Source: Actinoplanes sp. KI2
GTDB lineage: Bacteria; Actinomycetota; Actinomycetes; Mycobacteriales; Micromonosporaceae
Assembly: GCF_025630775.1 (NCBI RefSeq)
Contig: NZ_JAOSZE010000009.1
Coordinates: 124,001 to 188,000 of the forward strand
Reading direction: 5' to 3'
DNA: 64,000 nucleotides
A program made the position numbers and the translations under genes. Below the pieces are notes generated by a model. That model searched no databases. It was given only the letters and a program-made list of their open reading frames with translations, and had not been told where the DNA came from. Below, one piece after another: positions 45,397 to 55,134 of the stretch. Within the stretch, counting starts at the first letter, position 1, and the number at the start of each line of letters is the position of its first letter.

Positions 45397-48249
45397 GTGT
45401 TCCGATCACGAATCGCGACGGTGGCCGCCGCCGTGCTGGCCGCCACCGCCCTCTCCACCGCACCGGCCCGGGCCGCCGACCCGCCCTGGACGGACACCTC
45501 CCTGACGCCGGCCGCGCGGGCGGATCTGCTGCTCGCGGCCATGACCCAGGCCGAGAAGCTGACCATGATGCACGGCGGCGGATCCTGCGGGTACGCCGGT
45601 TGCGTACCGGCCAACGCCCGCCTCGGCATCCCCGCGCTGCGCCTGCAGGACGGCCCGGTCGGCGTCGGCGACGGCGCCACCGGCGTCACCCAGCTCGCCG
45701 CCCCGGTGGCCGGCGCGGCGAGCTGGGACACCGCGCTGATGCGGCAGTACGGCAGCACGCTCGGCGCCGAGCAGTGGGGCAAGGGCACCAACGTCGTGCT
45801 CGCGCCGACCATCAACATCGTCCGCGATCCCCGCTGGGGACGCGCGTTCGAGTCGTTCGGCGAGGACCCCTACCTGGCCGGTCAGATCGGCGCCGCCGAC
45901 ATCCAGGGCATCCAGAGCCAGGGACCCCTCGCACAGGTCAAGCACTACGCCGTCTACAACCAGGAGACCGCCCGCAACACCGCCGCGGACAACGCGATCG
46001 TCTCCGACCGGGCCGAACGGGAGATCTACCTGCCCGGGTTCGAGACGTCGGTTAAGCAGGGCGGCGCCGACTCGGTGATGTGCTCGTACTCGGCGATCAA
46101 CGGGCCGTTCGCCTGCGAGAACGGTCCACTGCAGAACCAGGTCTTCAAGGGCGACTGGGGCTTCGACGGCTTCATCACCTCCGACTGGGGAGCCACCCAC
46201 TCGACGGTCGCCTCGGCCACCAACGGGCTCGACATGGAGATGCCCGGCAACACCTACTACGGCGGCGCCCTGACCACGGCGGTCGCCAACGGCCAGGTGT
46301 CGCCGGCGACCATCGACGATCACGTGCGGCGCATCCTCACCCCGATGTTCCGGCAAGGGCTTTTCGATCGTACGCAAAATGGAAGTTTGGCAAGCACCGT
46401 GACGTCGGCGGCGCACACCGCGCTGGCCCGCCAGGTTGCCACCGACGGCAGCGTGCTGCTGAAGAACAGCAACGCGGTGCTGCCCGTGCCGGCCACGACC
46501 AGAAGCATCGCCGTGCTGGGCACCGGCGGCGGCAGCGCGCCGATGTACCAGGGCGGCGGCAGCGCGGGCGTGAACCCGTCCGGCTCGGTCAGCCCCTACC
46601 AGGGCATCCTCAACCGAGCCGGCAGCGGAATCAGCGTGACCTACTCACCCGGCACCGCGGGCGCCGGAATCACCGGGCTCGCCGGCAAGTGCATCGACGT
46701 GGCCGCGGCGAACACCGCCAACGGCACCGCGGTCCAGCTGTACGACTGCAACGGCACCAACGCGCAGGCGTGGACCACCGGATCGGACGGCAGCCTGCGC
46801 GCGCTCGGCAAATGCATGGACGTGACCGGCGCCGGCACCGCCGACGGCACCAAAATCCAGCTGTACGACTGCAACGGCACCGGCGCACAGAAGTGGACCG
46901 CCACCAACGGGACCCTGGTCAACACCGGTTCCGGACGGTGCCTGACCGCCGGCGCCTCGGCCAACGGCACCCAGCTGACCCTCGGCACCTGCAACGGCTC
47001 GGCCGGCCAGCAGTGGAAACTGCCCACCGGCGCCGGTCACGACCAGGCGGTGGCCGCCGCCCGGGCCGCCGACCTGGCCGTGGTGTTCGTCGGCAAGTTC
47101 GAGTCCGAGGGCAGCGACCTCGCCGACATCAACCTGCCCGCCGACCAGAACCAGCTGGTCACCGACGTGGCCGCGGCCAACCCGAACACCGTCGTGGTGG
47201 TCACCAGCGGCTCCGCGGTCGCGATGCCGTGGGCCGGCGCGGTCCGCGGCATCATCGAGGCCTGGTACCCGGGCCAGGAGTACGGCACCGCGCTGGCCTC
47301 GCTGCTGTTCGGCGACGCCGACCCGTCCGGCAAGCTGCCGGTGACCTTCCCCGCGTCGCTCGCCGACGTGCCCGCGCACACCGCGGCCCAGTGGCCCGGG
47401 CAGAACAACACCGTGCAGTACTCGGAAGGCATCGACGTCGGATACCGCTGGTACGACCGGCAGAACCGCACGCCCGCGTACCCCTTCGGCTTCGGCCTTT
47501 CCTACACCACCTTCGCGTACGCCGATCTGGCCGTCGGCACGCCGGACGCGGCCGGCAACGTCGCCGTGTCGTTCGACGTGAGCAACACCGGCGCGCGTAC
47601 CGGCGCCGAGGTGGCTCAGGTGTACGTCGGGCAACCGTCGTCCACCGGCGAGCCGCCGAAGAACCTGCGCGGCTTCGCCAAGGTCAGCCTCACGCCGGGA
47701 CAGACCCAGCGGGTCACCGTCACCCTGGACGCCCGCAGCTTCCAGTACTGGAACGGCGCCTGGGCCACGGCAACCGGCGCCAACCAGATCATGGTCGGCG
47801 CGTCCTCCCGGGACATCCGCCTGACCGGCTCGGTGACCGTCGGCTCCACGGGCTCGGCGCCGCTGAGCCGTACCGGATGGACCGCCACCGCCGCGCCGTC
47901 CAGCACCACCGACGTGCCGGCCCGGATGCTGGACGGCAACCCGGGCACCCGCTGGAGCTCGGGCACCCCGATGACCGACGGAAACACCGTCACGATCGAC
48001 CTGGCATCCCCCCGTACGTTCGGCAAGGTGGTGATGGACTCCGGCGGCAGCGCGTCCGACTACGCCCGCGGCTACCGCATCGACGTGTCGCCGGACGCGA
48101 GCACCTGGCAGACCGTCGGCACCGGCACCGGCAGCACCGCCGTGGTCACCGCCACGATCGGCAGCCGGACCGCCCGCTACCTGCGGATCACCCAGACCGG
48201 ATCGGCGTCCTCCTGGTGGTCGATAGCCGAGCTCAACCTCTACCCCTGA
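45397..48249 (+). CDS. Secreted GH3 glycoside hydrolase with inserted ricin domain and C-terminal F5/8-type domain
   Basis: The protein has 950 residues. A signal peptide (1-~30, ending ARAAD) is followed by the GH3 barrel (about 35-330; nucleophile Asp263 in TSDWGA), then the GH3 C domain (acid/base Glu in KFESEGSDL near 573). A fibronectin-III-like domain and a terminal F5/8 type C (CBM32-like) domain (about 815-950) follow. A ricin beta-trefoil (about 426-547, with AQAW, AQKW and GQQW) interrupts the GH3 C domain where related enzymes may carry a PA14 insert. It would act outside the cell as a beta-glucosidase, xylosidase or similar. GTG 45397 has GGGAG five bases upstream. Confidence 0.88.
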   Translation: MFRSRIATVAAAVLAATALSTAPARAADPPWTDTSLTPAARADLLLAAMTQAEKLTMMHGGGSCGYAGCVPANARLGIPALRLQDGPVGVGDGATGVTQLAAPVAGAASWDTALMRQYGSTLGAEQWGKGTNVVLAPTINIVRDPRWGRAFESFGEDPYLAGQIGAADIQGIQSQGPLAQVKHYAVYNQETARNTAADNAIVSDRAEREIYLPGFETSVKQGGADSVMCSYSAINGPFACENGPLQNQVFKGDWGFDGFITSDWGATHSTVASATNGLDMEMPGNTYYGGALTTAVANGQVSPATIDDHVRRILTPMFRQGLFDRTQNGSLASTVTSAAHTALARQVATDGSVLLKNSNAVLPVPATTRSIAVLGTGGGSAPMYQGGGSAGVNPSGSVSPYQGILNRAGSGISVTYSPGTAGAGITGLAGKCIDVAAANTANGTAVQLYDCNGTNAQAWTTGSDGSLRALGKCMDVTGAGTADGTKIQLYDCNGTGAQKWTATNGTLVNTGSGRCLTAGASANGTQLTLGTCNGSAGQQWKLPTGAGHDQAVAAARAADLAVVFVGKFESEGSDLADINLPADQNQLVTDVAAANPNTVVVVTSGSAVAMPWAGAVRGIIEAWYPGQEYGTALASLLFGDADPSGKLPVTFPASLADVPAHTAAQWPGQNNTVQYSEGIDVGYRWYDRQNRTPAYPFGFGLSYTTFAYADLAVGTPDAAGNVAVSFDVSNTGARTGAEVAQVYVGQPSSTGEPPKNLRGFAKVSLTPGQTQRVTVTLDARSFQYWNGAWATATGANQIMVGASSRDIRLTGSVTVGSTGSAPLSRTGWTATAAPSSTTDVPARMLDGNPGTRWSSGTPMTDGNTVTIDLASPRTFGKVVMDSGGSASDYARGYRIDVSPDASTWQTVGTGTGSTAVVTATIGSRTARYLRITQTGSASSWWSIAELNLYP

Positions 48250-48320
48250 TCCGCCGATGTCGATTCCTTGACAGAGTCGGCTCGCCGATGGGAGCGCGCC
48301 CGCCACTCCCCTAACTTGAC

Positions 48321-51300
48321 GTGGTGAAGCATGACGTCGTAAGCCCCGTCCTGGTCGGCCGTCGCGGCGAGCTCGCCCGGCTGCACGCCCTGCTCGATCG
48401 GACCGCCGGCGGCCGAGCCGCGGTGGCGCTGCTCGGCGGCGAGGCGGGCGTCGGCAAGTCCCGCCTGGTGCGGGAGTTGAGCCGGACGGCCGCCTCGCGG
48501 GGGATGCGGGTGCTCAGCGGCGGCTGCACGGAGCTCGGCGGTGCGGGCCTCGCGCTCGCACCGCTGGTGGACGTGCTCCGGGCGCTGGCCCGGTCCGCCC
48601 CGGCCGGCGAGCTCGATCGGCTGCTCGGCCCGGCCCGGCGGGAGTTCGCGCGGCTGCTGCCCGAGCTCGACCCGTCGGCCGCCGGTGCGTCCGCTGCCGA
48701 CGGCTCGCCGGCCCAGCTGCTGGAGCACGTCCTCGCGCTGGTCACCCAGCTGGCCGCGGAACGGCCCGTGCTGCTGATCGTCGAAGATCTCCACTGGGCC
48801 GACCGGTCCACCCGCGACCTGATGGTGTTCCTCGCCCGGACCCTGCGCGAGCACGGCGTCCTGCTGCTGATGACCTACCGCTCGGACGAGCTGCACCGCC
48901 GGCACCCGCTGCGACCGCTGCTGACCGCCTGGGAGCGTGCGCGCGCGGTCGAGCACATCGAGCTCGGCCGCTTCACCCGCGACGAGGTCGTGTGCCAGCT
49001 GCACGCCATCCGGGAGGCCCGGCCGCCCGCGGCGTTCGCGTCGGTGGTGTTCGAACGCTCCCAGGGCAACGCGTTCCTGGTCGAGGAGATCGTCGCCGCG
49101 GTGTACGACGGCGCCGACCCCGGCGACCTGCCCTCATCGCTGCGCGACGTGCTGCTGGCGCGCACCGAGACCGTGTCCGAGCCGACGCAGCGCGTCCTGC
49201 GCACCGCGGCGGCGGCCGGATCCCGCGTCGACCATCGGCTGCTCGAGGCGGTGGCCGGCATGACCGGGGCGGAGGTGTGCGCCGCCGTACGCGAGGCCGT
49301 CGAGCACCATCTGCTGGTCGTCGACGCCACCGGTCACGGGTACGCGTTCCGGCACGAGCTGACCCGCGACGCGGTCTACGACGACATGCTCCCGGCGAAC
49401 GGGTACGGCTGCACGCCGCGTACGGCAGCGCCCTGGCGGCGGAGCCCGCGCTGCTCGGCGACGACGGCGGCGTGGCGGCGACACTCGCCCACCACTGGTA
49501 CGCGGCGCTGGATCTGCCCCGGGCGCTCGCCGCATCGGTGCGCGCCGCCCGCCAGGCCACCTCGGCGTACGCGTCGGCGGACGCCGGGAGCCACCTCGAG
49601 CGGGCCATGCGGATCTGGCCCCGCGTGCCGGATGCGGAAAAGGTGGCCGGGGTGGACTGGATCCAGCTCAGCCTGCTGTCGGCGGAGGCGGCCTGGGCGG
49701 CCGGCGACCCCGCCCGCGGACTGTCCATCGTCGACCGGACGCTGGCCGCGACCAAGCCGGGCGGGACGGGCGCGGAGATCGGCGGGGCGGGCGCCACGGG
49801 CAGTGGGGCGAGCGCCACGGGCAGCGCGGGCGCGGGCAGCGCGGGCGCGGGCAGCGCGGGCGCGGGCGTGGGCAGCGCGGGCGCGGGCGTGGGCAGCGCG
49901 GGTGGGGCGGGCGCCACGGGCGGCGGCAGGGGCGGCGTCGGGCCCGTGCAGCGGGCCCGGATGATCGAGCGGCGCGCGTTCATGCTGCGCGCCCTGGGCC
50001 GCGAGGAGGAGGCCGCCACTCAGCTGCGCGAGGCTCTCGCCCTGCTGCCACCGGAACCGGCCGCGGCGGCGACCGTGGCCGGCGCGGACCCGAGCGGCAT
50101 CGGTGCCGCCGCCGACCTCACCGCGACCCGCGCGGTCGTTCTCGCCTCCCTGGCCACCTCGATCCGGTGGATCGGGCGGCCCGAGGAAGCCTGCGCCGTC
50201 GCCGCCGAGGCGGCACGCACGGCGGCCGCGGTCGGCGCGACGGCCCAGCAGGCCGACGCGCTGATCACCCAGGGCAGCGTCTCGGGATACGTGCGCGGCG
50301 AGGAGGGCCTCGGCCCGCTGCGCGAGGGCATCGCGCTCGCCGAGCGACACGGCATCGTCGACGTGGCGGTCCGCGGGCACATCAACTACGCGGACATCCT
50401 GGAGACCCTGGGCCGGCACGAGGACGCCGCCGACGGCGCGCGGGCCGGGATGGCCCTGGCCGCCCGGCTCGGCCGCACCCGGCCCTGGGCCGCCATGCTG
50501 ACCGGCACCCTGGCCGAGCCGCTGATCCGGCTCGGCCGCTGGCGCGAAGGGCTCGACCTGATCACGCAGACGCTCGCCGACGAGCCCACCGGCATCGTCG
50601 CGTACACGCTGCTGATGATGCGCGGCGGCCTGCGGTCGTGGCAGGGCGACGCGGCCGGCGCCGTGCAGGACGTCCAGGACGCACGCCGGCACATCGGCCA
50701 CGGCGCGGCCGCCCGCGTCACCGCGCCGATGCTCTTCATCATGGCCGAGCGGAGCCGGGGCGAGGGCCGGTACACCGAGGCGCGCGAGCTGATCCGGGAC
50801 GGGCTGGAAAGGCCGGCGACCGCGCTCGACACGCGCTTTCGCTGGCCGCTGGCCTGGCTGGGTGCCCGGGTGGAGGCCGACATCGCGACGACCCGGCAGG
50901 AAGCACGATTGCCCGGACCGGACCACGCGGGAGCAGAAGGACCCGGACCGGACCCGGCGGGAGCGGCGCGGGCCGGACGAGACGACACAGCCGGAGCGGC
51001 ACGGGCCGGGCGGGACGACGCGACGGGAGCGGAACGGGCCGAGGCGCTGCGGGTCTTCGCGGCAACGACCCCGGCGACCACGCCGCCGATGCGGGCCTAC
51101 CGGGCCATGGCCGCGGCCGAGGCCGCCCGCCGGGTGCGGCAGGGCGAGCGCGAGGCCTGGCAGGCCGCGGTCGCCGCCGCCCGGAACGCCGCGGAGGCGT
51201 ACCCGCTCTGCTACTGCCTCTTCCGGCTGGCCGAGGTGGAGCGTTCCGCATCGGCCGCCGCGGAGTGCCTGCGCCTCGCCGAAGAGCTCGGGTCGGCTAC

Positions 51301-51598
51301 GGCCACCGACGTGCGCGCGCTGGTCGGCAGCGGTCGGCTGCGCCCGGAGCCGACCGGCAGCGCCCGCCCGCGCCCGGAGCCGGCCGGGACGGTCCCGCTG
51401 CGCCTCACCGTTCGGGAGCGGGAGGTGCTGGCGCTGGTCACCGAGGGCCGCTCGAACGGTCAGATCGCCACCGCCCTGTTCATCAGCCCGAAGACCGCCA
51501 GCGTGCACGTGTCGAACATCCTGGCCAAGCTCAGCGTCTCCAGCCGCACGGAGGCCGCGACCACCGCCCACCGGCTCGGCCTGCTGGCCACCGGCTGA
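48321..51598 (+). pseudogene. Second LuxR/AAA (LAL) regulator, broken by a one-base deletion
   Basis: The first ~358 codons (from GTG 48321) closely follow the ATPase part of the paralogue at 41455-44442, up to YDDMLP. There CTCCCGGCGAAC replaces the expected CTCCCGGGCGAAC, a G being lost near 49393-49395. The frame then shifts and soon meets unrelated sequence, while the adjacent frame continues GERVRLHAAYG through the TPR region to an intact LuxR helix-turn-helix ending at 51598. Restoring one base would give about 1092 codons. This is either a real inactivation, leaving a truncated ATPase, or a homopolymer sequencing error. Two repeat-rich insertions lie in the second half. Confidence 0.85.
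49786..49935. repeat. GC-rich in-frame minisatellite (15-base unit GGCAGCGCGGGCGCG)
   Basis: At least four exact or near-exact GGCAGCGCGGGCGCG units, some spaced by GGCGTG, lie among related GGCGCCACGGGC units. They encode a Gly/Ala/Ser linker inside the broken LuxR/AAA gene where the intact paralogue has only a few residues. A second degenerate repeat (33-base units encoding GAARAGRDD) lies near 50960-51045. Confidence 0.8.
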
Positions 51599-51694
51599 CG
51601 ACGGTCGGGTCGTGGCCCAGCCCACGGCCCGGACGCTGCCCGCGCCGGACAGGTCGGTGCCGTTCCGGTAGTCGTCGCCGGGACTGGGGAACCG

Positions 51695-52567
51695 TCACGG
51701 CAGCATCGCCGGGTCGGCGGCCAGCGCGGCGAGCTGGTCCGCCGTGAGGAACCAGTCGCCCAGGGCCGAGGTCGGCGTCTGCCTCTTCGGGTGCTTGTTC
51801 ACCGCGTCGGGCGGCAGCTGGTCCTTCTCGGACTGGAAGTCGGGCACGCTCCGGCTCTCGGTAATGCTGAGGGCGCCGTTGCGCAGGTACCTCGTCGCGG
51901 TGATCACGTCGATCTCCGGGGCGGTGTTGGTCCAGTGCTCCCGGGTCACCCGGATCGCCGTGCCGTTGACGTCGACGGTCTTGCAGAACGTGCCGGGCTG
52001 GTCGCCGTTGCGCTTCGCGATCTCCGGACCGCACAGGTCGCCGGCCGGCACGGGCTTGCCGTCGTTGACGATGTCGGCGGCGAGCCACCCGACCCGGCCG
52101 TCCTTCGACACCAGGACGCTGGTGTTCGCGGCCAGCAGCGCCCCGCCGTCCTTGCCGATCGGCGCGGCGGGATCGGTCGGATACGGGGTTCGACTGGTGG
52201 AGAACGCGTACTGCGAGGTGGCGGCGTAGCCCGGCGGCAGTGCCCGCTTCATCGCCTGGAACATCTTCCGGTCGTGCGTCCCCGCCGCCTGCGCGTACGG
52301 AACCTCGGCCGGCACGGGAGAGCTCGGCGGGGTCGCCGCGGGCGAGGCGCCGGCCTGAACCGCCGGGGCGGGGCGGTGGCCGGCCACCAGCGGCGCGGCG
52401 AACACCGCCGCACCGGTGAGCGCCGCGGTGACGGCGAGGCCACCACCGGCCCGGATCGCCGATCGGCGGGCGGTCGAGCGGTGCACCTCGGCCAGCACCT
52501 GGGCGCCGTCGCGCATCGGCGGCGGAGCGTCGAGCAGCTGCTCGCAAAGGAATTTGACGTCGTTCAT
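51695..52567 (-). CDS. Membrane-anchored partner of the third ECF sigma factor
   Basis: The 290-residue protein has ~38 cytoplasmic residues, one membrane helix (about 41-62: GGLAVTAALTGAAVFAAPLV), a Pro/Ala-rich stretch and an outer domain with two cysteines (in DLCGPE and GTFCKT) that could pair. I do not recognise the outer domain. The ATG overlaps the sigma factor stop in ATGA, and the layout repeats that of the other two sigma pairs in the window. Confidence 0.72.
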   Translation of the reverse strand: MNDVKFLCEQLLDAPPPMRDGAQVLAEVHRSTARRSAIRAGGGLAVTAALTGAAVFAAPLVAGHRPAPAVQAGASPAATPPSSPVPAEVPYAQAAGTHDRKMFQAMKRALPPGYAATSQYAFSTSRTPYPTDPAAPIGKDGGALLAANTSVLVSKDGRVGWLAADIVNDGKPVPAGDLCGPEIAKRNGDQPGTFCKTVDVNGTAIRVTREHWTNTAPEIDVITATRYLRNGALSITESRSVPDFQSEKDQLPPDAVNKHPKRQTPTSALGDWFLTADQLAALAADPAMLP

Positions 52568-53106
52568 TTCCGTCCTCCCGTGGTCGATGGCGACAGCCGG
52601 CCCAGCGCGTCGCGAAGGTCGGTCAGGCCCCGCGAGGTCTGGCTCTTCACCGTTCCGGTGGAGCAACCGAGAACGTCCGCGACCCGCTCGACCGGCATGT
52701 CCGCCCAGAACCGCAGGATCAGCACCGCGCGGCGCCGCTTGGGCACCTGCTGCAGCGCGTTCCGCAGCACCTCGCGATCCTCCGTGCCGCCCGTCTCGGG
52801 CGCCGTGACGTCGAGCACGGCATCCTCGGGCGGGGTCGGCTTCTCCCGGCGCCAGGGCCGGCGCCGCTCGTCGAGAAAGGTGCGCAGCAGGACCTGGCGC
52901 ACGTACTGGTCGAGCGTGTCGTGCCGCTCGATCCGCGGCCAGGCCCGGTACAGCTTCGTGAAGGCGACCTGGGTCAGGTCCTCGGCCAGGTGCCAGTCAC
53001 CGCACAACAGGTATGCCGTGTTGCGAAGCATTGCCGCGCGAGCGTTGTAGTACGCGACGAACTCGCCGTCGTACGCGCGCCGGAATCCCTTCCGCAGCGG
53101 ACCCAT
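52564..53106 (-). CDS. ECF sigma factor, SigE-like family
   Basis: The 180-residue sigma factor has region 2 (EFVAYYNARAAMLRNTAYLL to EDLTQVAFTKLYRAW) and region 4 (MPVERVADVLGCSTGTVKSQ), typical of the actinobacterial SigE-like family (regions 2 and 4 only). AGGA lies about ten bases before ATG 53106. The gene is divergent from the KstR-box operon, 154 bases away. Confidence 0.9.
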   Translation of the reverse strand: MGPLRKGFRRAYDGEFVAYYNARAAMLRNTAYLLCGDWHLAEDLTQVAFTKLYRAWPRIERHDTLDQYVRQVLLRTFLDERRRPWRREKPTPPEDAVLDVTAPETGGTEDREVLRNALQQVPKRRRAVLILRFWADMPVERVADVLGCSTGTVKSQTSRGLTDLRDALGRLSPSTTGGRK

Positions 53107-53216
53107 CGATCATCCTGTCCCTTCGTTCCCGGTCGGGATAGACACGGGACGGAAGCCCCGTCAGGTTGCTCGGGCTCCAACAGTTCCATCGAGGCGGGTT
53201 CCTGGCCTATGGTAAC

Positions 53217-53230
53217 GAGAACGTGTTCTA
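53217..53230. promoter_or_regulatory. KstR-like operator (AGAAC-GT-GTTCT dyad) ahead of the CoA-catabolic operon
   Basis: The sequence GAGAACGTGTTCTA matches the KstR consensus TnnAACnnGTTnnA (recalled) at all but the first base. KstR is the TetR-type repressor of steroid degradation genes in mycobacteria and rhodococci, released by a steroid-CoA. The site is 30 bases before the aldehyde dehydrogenase start, so it could cover the promoter of the seven-gene operon. No kstR gene lies in the window. Confidence 0.6.
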
Positions 53231-53260
53231 GTTTCTGGGTCGTTCCGGTGAGGAGCAACG

Positions 53261-54706
53261 ATGCTGGAGTACAAGGAGCTCTACGTCGGCGGCCGGTGGG
53301 CGGCGCCGGCCTCCGACCGGCGGATCCAGCTGATCTCGCCGCACTCCGAGCAACCCCTGGCCGGCACGCCCGAGGCGACCGCGGAGGATGTGGACCGCGC
53401 GGTCGAGGCGGCGCGCCGCGCGTTCGACGACGGGCCCTGGTCACGCGCCGATCCGGCCGCGCGACGAGAAGCGGTGCAGCGGTTCGCCGCCGCCTACCTG
53501 GCCCGGCAGGAGGAGCTGGCCGAGCTGATCAGCACCGAGATGGGCGCGCCCCTCTGGTTCTCGCACGTCGGGCAGGTGGGCGCCACGGCCATGGCGCTGG
53601 ACGCGTTCCTCACCGCGGCCGAAAGCTATCCGTGGGAGGAGCGGCGGACCGGCTCGTTCGGCAGCCCCGTCGTGGTGCGGCGGGAACCGGCCGGGGTGGT
53701 CGGGGTGATCACGCCGTGGAACGTGCCGCACTTCGTGACGATCGCCAAGCTGGTGCCGGCGCTGCTGGCCGGGTGCACCGTGGTGCTCAAGCCGGCGCCC
53801 GAGACACCCGCGTCGGGCCTGGTCCTCGGTGAGATTCTCGACCAGGCCGGGCTGCCGGAAGGGGTGGTCAGCATCCTGCCGGCCGGCCGCGAGGTCGGCG
53901 AGCATCTGGTCACGCATCCGGGCGTCGACAAGGTCGCCTTCACCGGGTCGACCGCGGCGGGGCGCCGGATCGCCGCGCTGTGCGGCAACGACCTGCGCCG
54001 GGTGACCCTGGAGCTGGGCGGCAAGTCGGCCGCGATCGTGCTCGACGACGCCGACCCCGGCGAGGTCGCGCAGGGCCTGCAGATGGCCTCGCTGATGAAC
54101 AGCGGGCAGGCCTGCATCGCGCAGACCCGCATCCTGGCGCCGCGGGCCCGGTACGCCGAGGTCGTCGACGCGGTCGCGGCGATGATGGGCGCGCTGACCG
54201 TGGGCGACCCGCTGGACATGGCCAACTACATCGGCCCGATGGTGGCCCGCCGCCAGCAGGAGCGGGTGGGCTCGTACATCGACCTCGGCGAGCAGGAGGG
54301 CGCGCGCCTGGTGCTGGGCGGCTCGGGCATGCCCGACGGCCTCGACACCGGCTGGTACGTGCGGCCGACCCTGTTCGCGGACGTGCACAACGGGATGCGG
54401 ATCGCCCGGGAGGAGATCTTCGGCCCGGTGCTGTGCGTGCTCCCGTACGACGGCGAGGACGAGGCCGTGCGGATCGCCAACGACTCCGAGTACGGGCTGG
54501 CCGGCACGGTGTGGACGGCCGATGTGGAGCACGGCCTCGACGTGGCCCGCCGGATGCGCACCGGCACCGTGGGCATCAACCAGTACCTGCTCGACTTCAA
54601 CTCGCCGTTCGGCGGCTTCAAGGCCAGCGGCATCGGCCGCGAGTTCGGGCCGGAGGGCATCGACGGCTACGTCGAGCTCAAGTCGGTCGCACTCCCCCTC
54701 GGATGA
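53261..54706 (+). CDS. NAD(P)-dependent aldehyde dehydrogenase, first gene of a CoA-catabolic operon
   Basis: The 481-residue enzyme oxidises an aldehyde to an acid. The Rossmann and catalytic motifs are TPWNVPHF (about residues 150-157), GSTAAG near 231, the general base Glu in LELGGKS near 252 and the nucleophilic Cys in SGQACIAQT near 286. AGGAG lies five bases before the ATG. In steroid side-chain breakdown such an enzyme could oxidise the aldehyde that an aldolase releases or the terminal aldehyde before CoA activation. The stop overlaps the next start (ATGA). Confidence 0.9.
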   Translation: MLEYKELYVGGRWAAPASDRRIQLISPHSEQPLAGTPEATAEDVDRAVEAARRAFDDGPWSRADPAARREAVQRFAAAYLARQEELAELISTEMGAPLWFSHVGQVGATAMALDAFLTAAESYPWEERRTGSFGSPVVVRREPAGVVGVITPWNVPHFVTIAKLVPALLAGCTVVLKPAPETPASGLVLGEILDQAGLPEGVVSILPAGREVGEHLVTHPGVDKVAFTGSTAAGRRIAALCGNDLRRVTLELGGKSAAIVLDDADPGEVAQGLQMASLMNSGQACIAQTRILAPRARYAEVVDAVAAMMGALTVGDPLDMANYIGPMVARRQQERVGSYIDLGEQEGARLVLGGSGMPDGLDTGWYVRPTLFADVHNGMRIAREEIFGPVLCVLPYDGEDEAVRIANDSEYGLAGTVWTADVEHGLDVARRMRTGTVGINQYLLDFNSPFGGFKASGIGREFGPEGIDGYVELKSVALPLG

Positions 54707-55134
54707 TGAGCCTGTCCGCGCCGTACACCATAGAATTTCCGTTCCGGCGCACGGTCGGTCCCAAGATCGGCACGTTCCTGGCGGGGCTGCGCGAAGCGCG
54801 CCTGTTCGGGGTGCGGACCGCGCGGGGTGTGCTGTGCCCGCCGCTCGAGTTCGATCCGGTCAGCGGCGCGGCCACCGGCGAGCTCGTCGAACTGGAGCCG
54901 GTCGGCACGGTCACGGCCTGGACCTGGGTGCCGGCCCGGCCGGGCGATCCGGTGGAGCACGACTTCGCCTGGGCGCTGGTCGCCATCGACGGCACGGTCG
55001 GCGCGCTGTTCCACTGCGTCGACGTCGGCGGCGATCACAATCAAATGCACACCGGGCTTCGCGTACGCGCGAGGTGGCGCCCCGACCGCAGCGGCGACCT
55101 GCGCGACCTCTGGTGTTTCGAGGTGCTGCCGTGA
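54703..55134 (+). CDS. DUF35 OB-fold protein lacking the zinc ribbon
   Basis: The 143-residue protein has the OB-fold part of DUF35/ChsH2-like proteins (VLCPPLEFDPVSG near residue 42, then ELEPVGTVTAWTWV). Only one cysteine remains where a four-cysteine zinc ribbon is usual. ATG 54703 is followed directly by another ATG, and its stop overlaps the next gene (GTGA). DUF35 proteins bind acyl-CoA and partner thiolase-fold enzymes; here two DUF35 genes precede three thiolase-fold genes. Confidence 0.78.
   Translation: MMSLSAPYTIEFPFRRTVGPKIGTFLAGLREARLFGVRTARGVLCPPLEFDPVSGAATGELVELEPVGTVTAWTWVPARPGDPVEHDFAWALVAIDGTVGALFHCVDVGGDHNQMHTGLRVRARWRPDRSGDLRDLWCFEVLP

Noticed and set aside
46080..48314. 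744-codon alternate + frame inside the GH3 gene
   Set aside because: It is Arg/His/Pro-rich without motifs and lies wholly within the well-supported GH3/ricin/F5-8 reading frame.
49393..49395. Programmed ribosomal frameshift in the second LuxR/AAA gene
   Set aside because: No slippery heptamer or downstream structure typical of programmed shifting was seen, and the intact paralogue needs none; a plain one-base deletion explains it.
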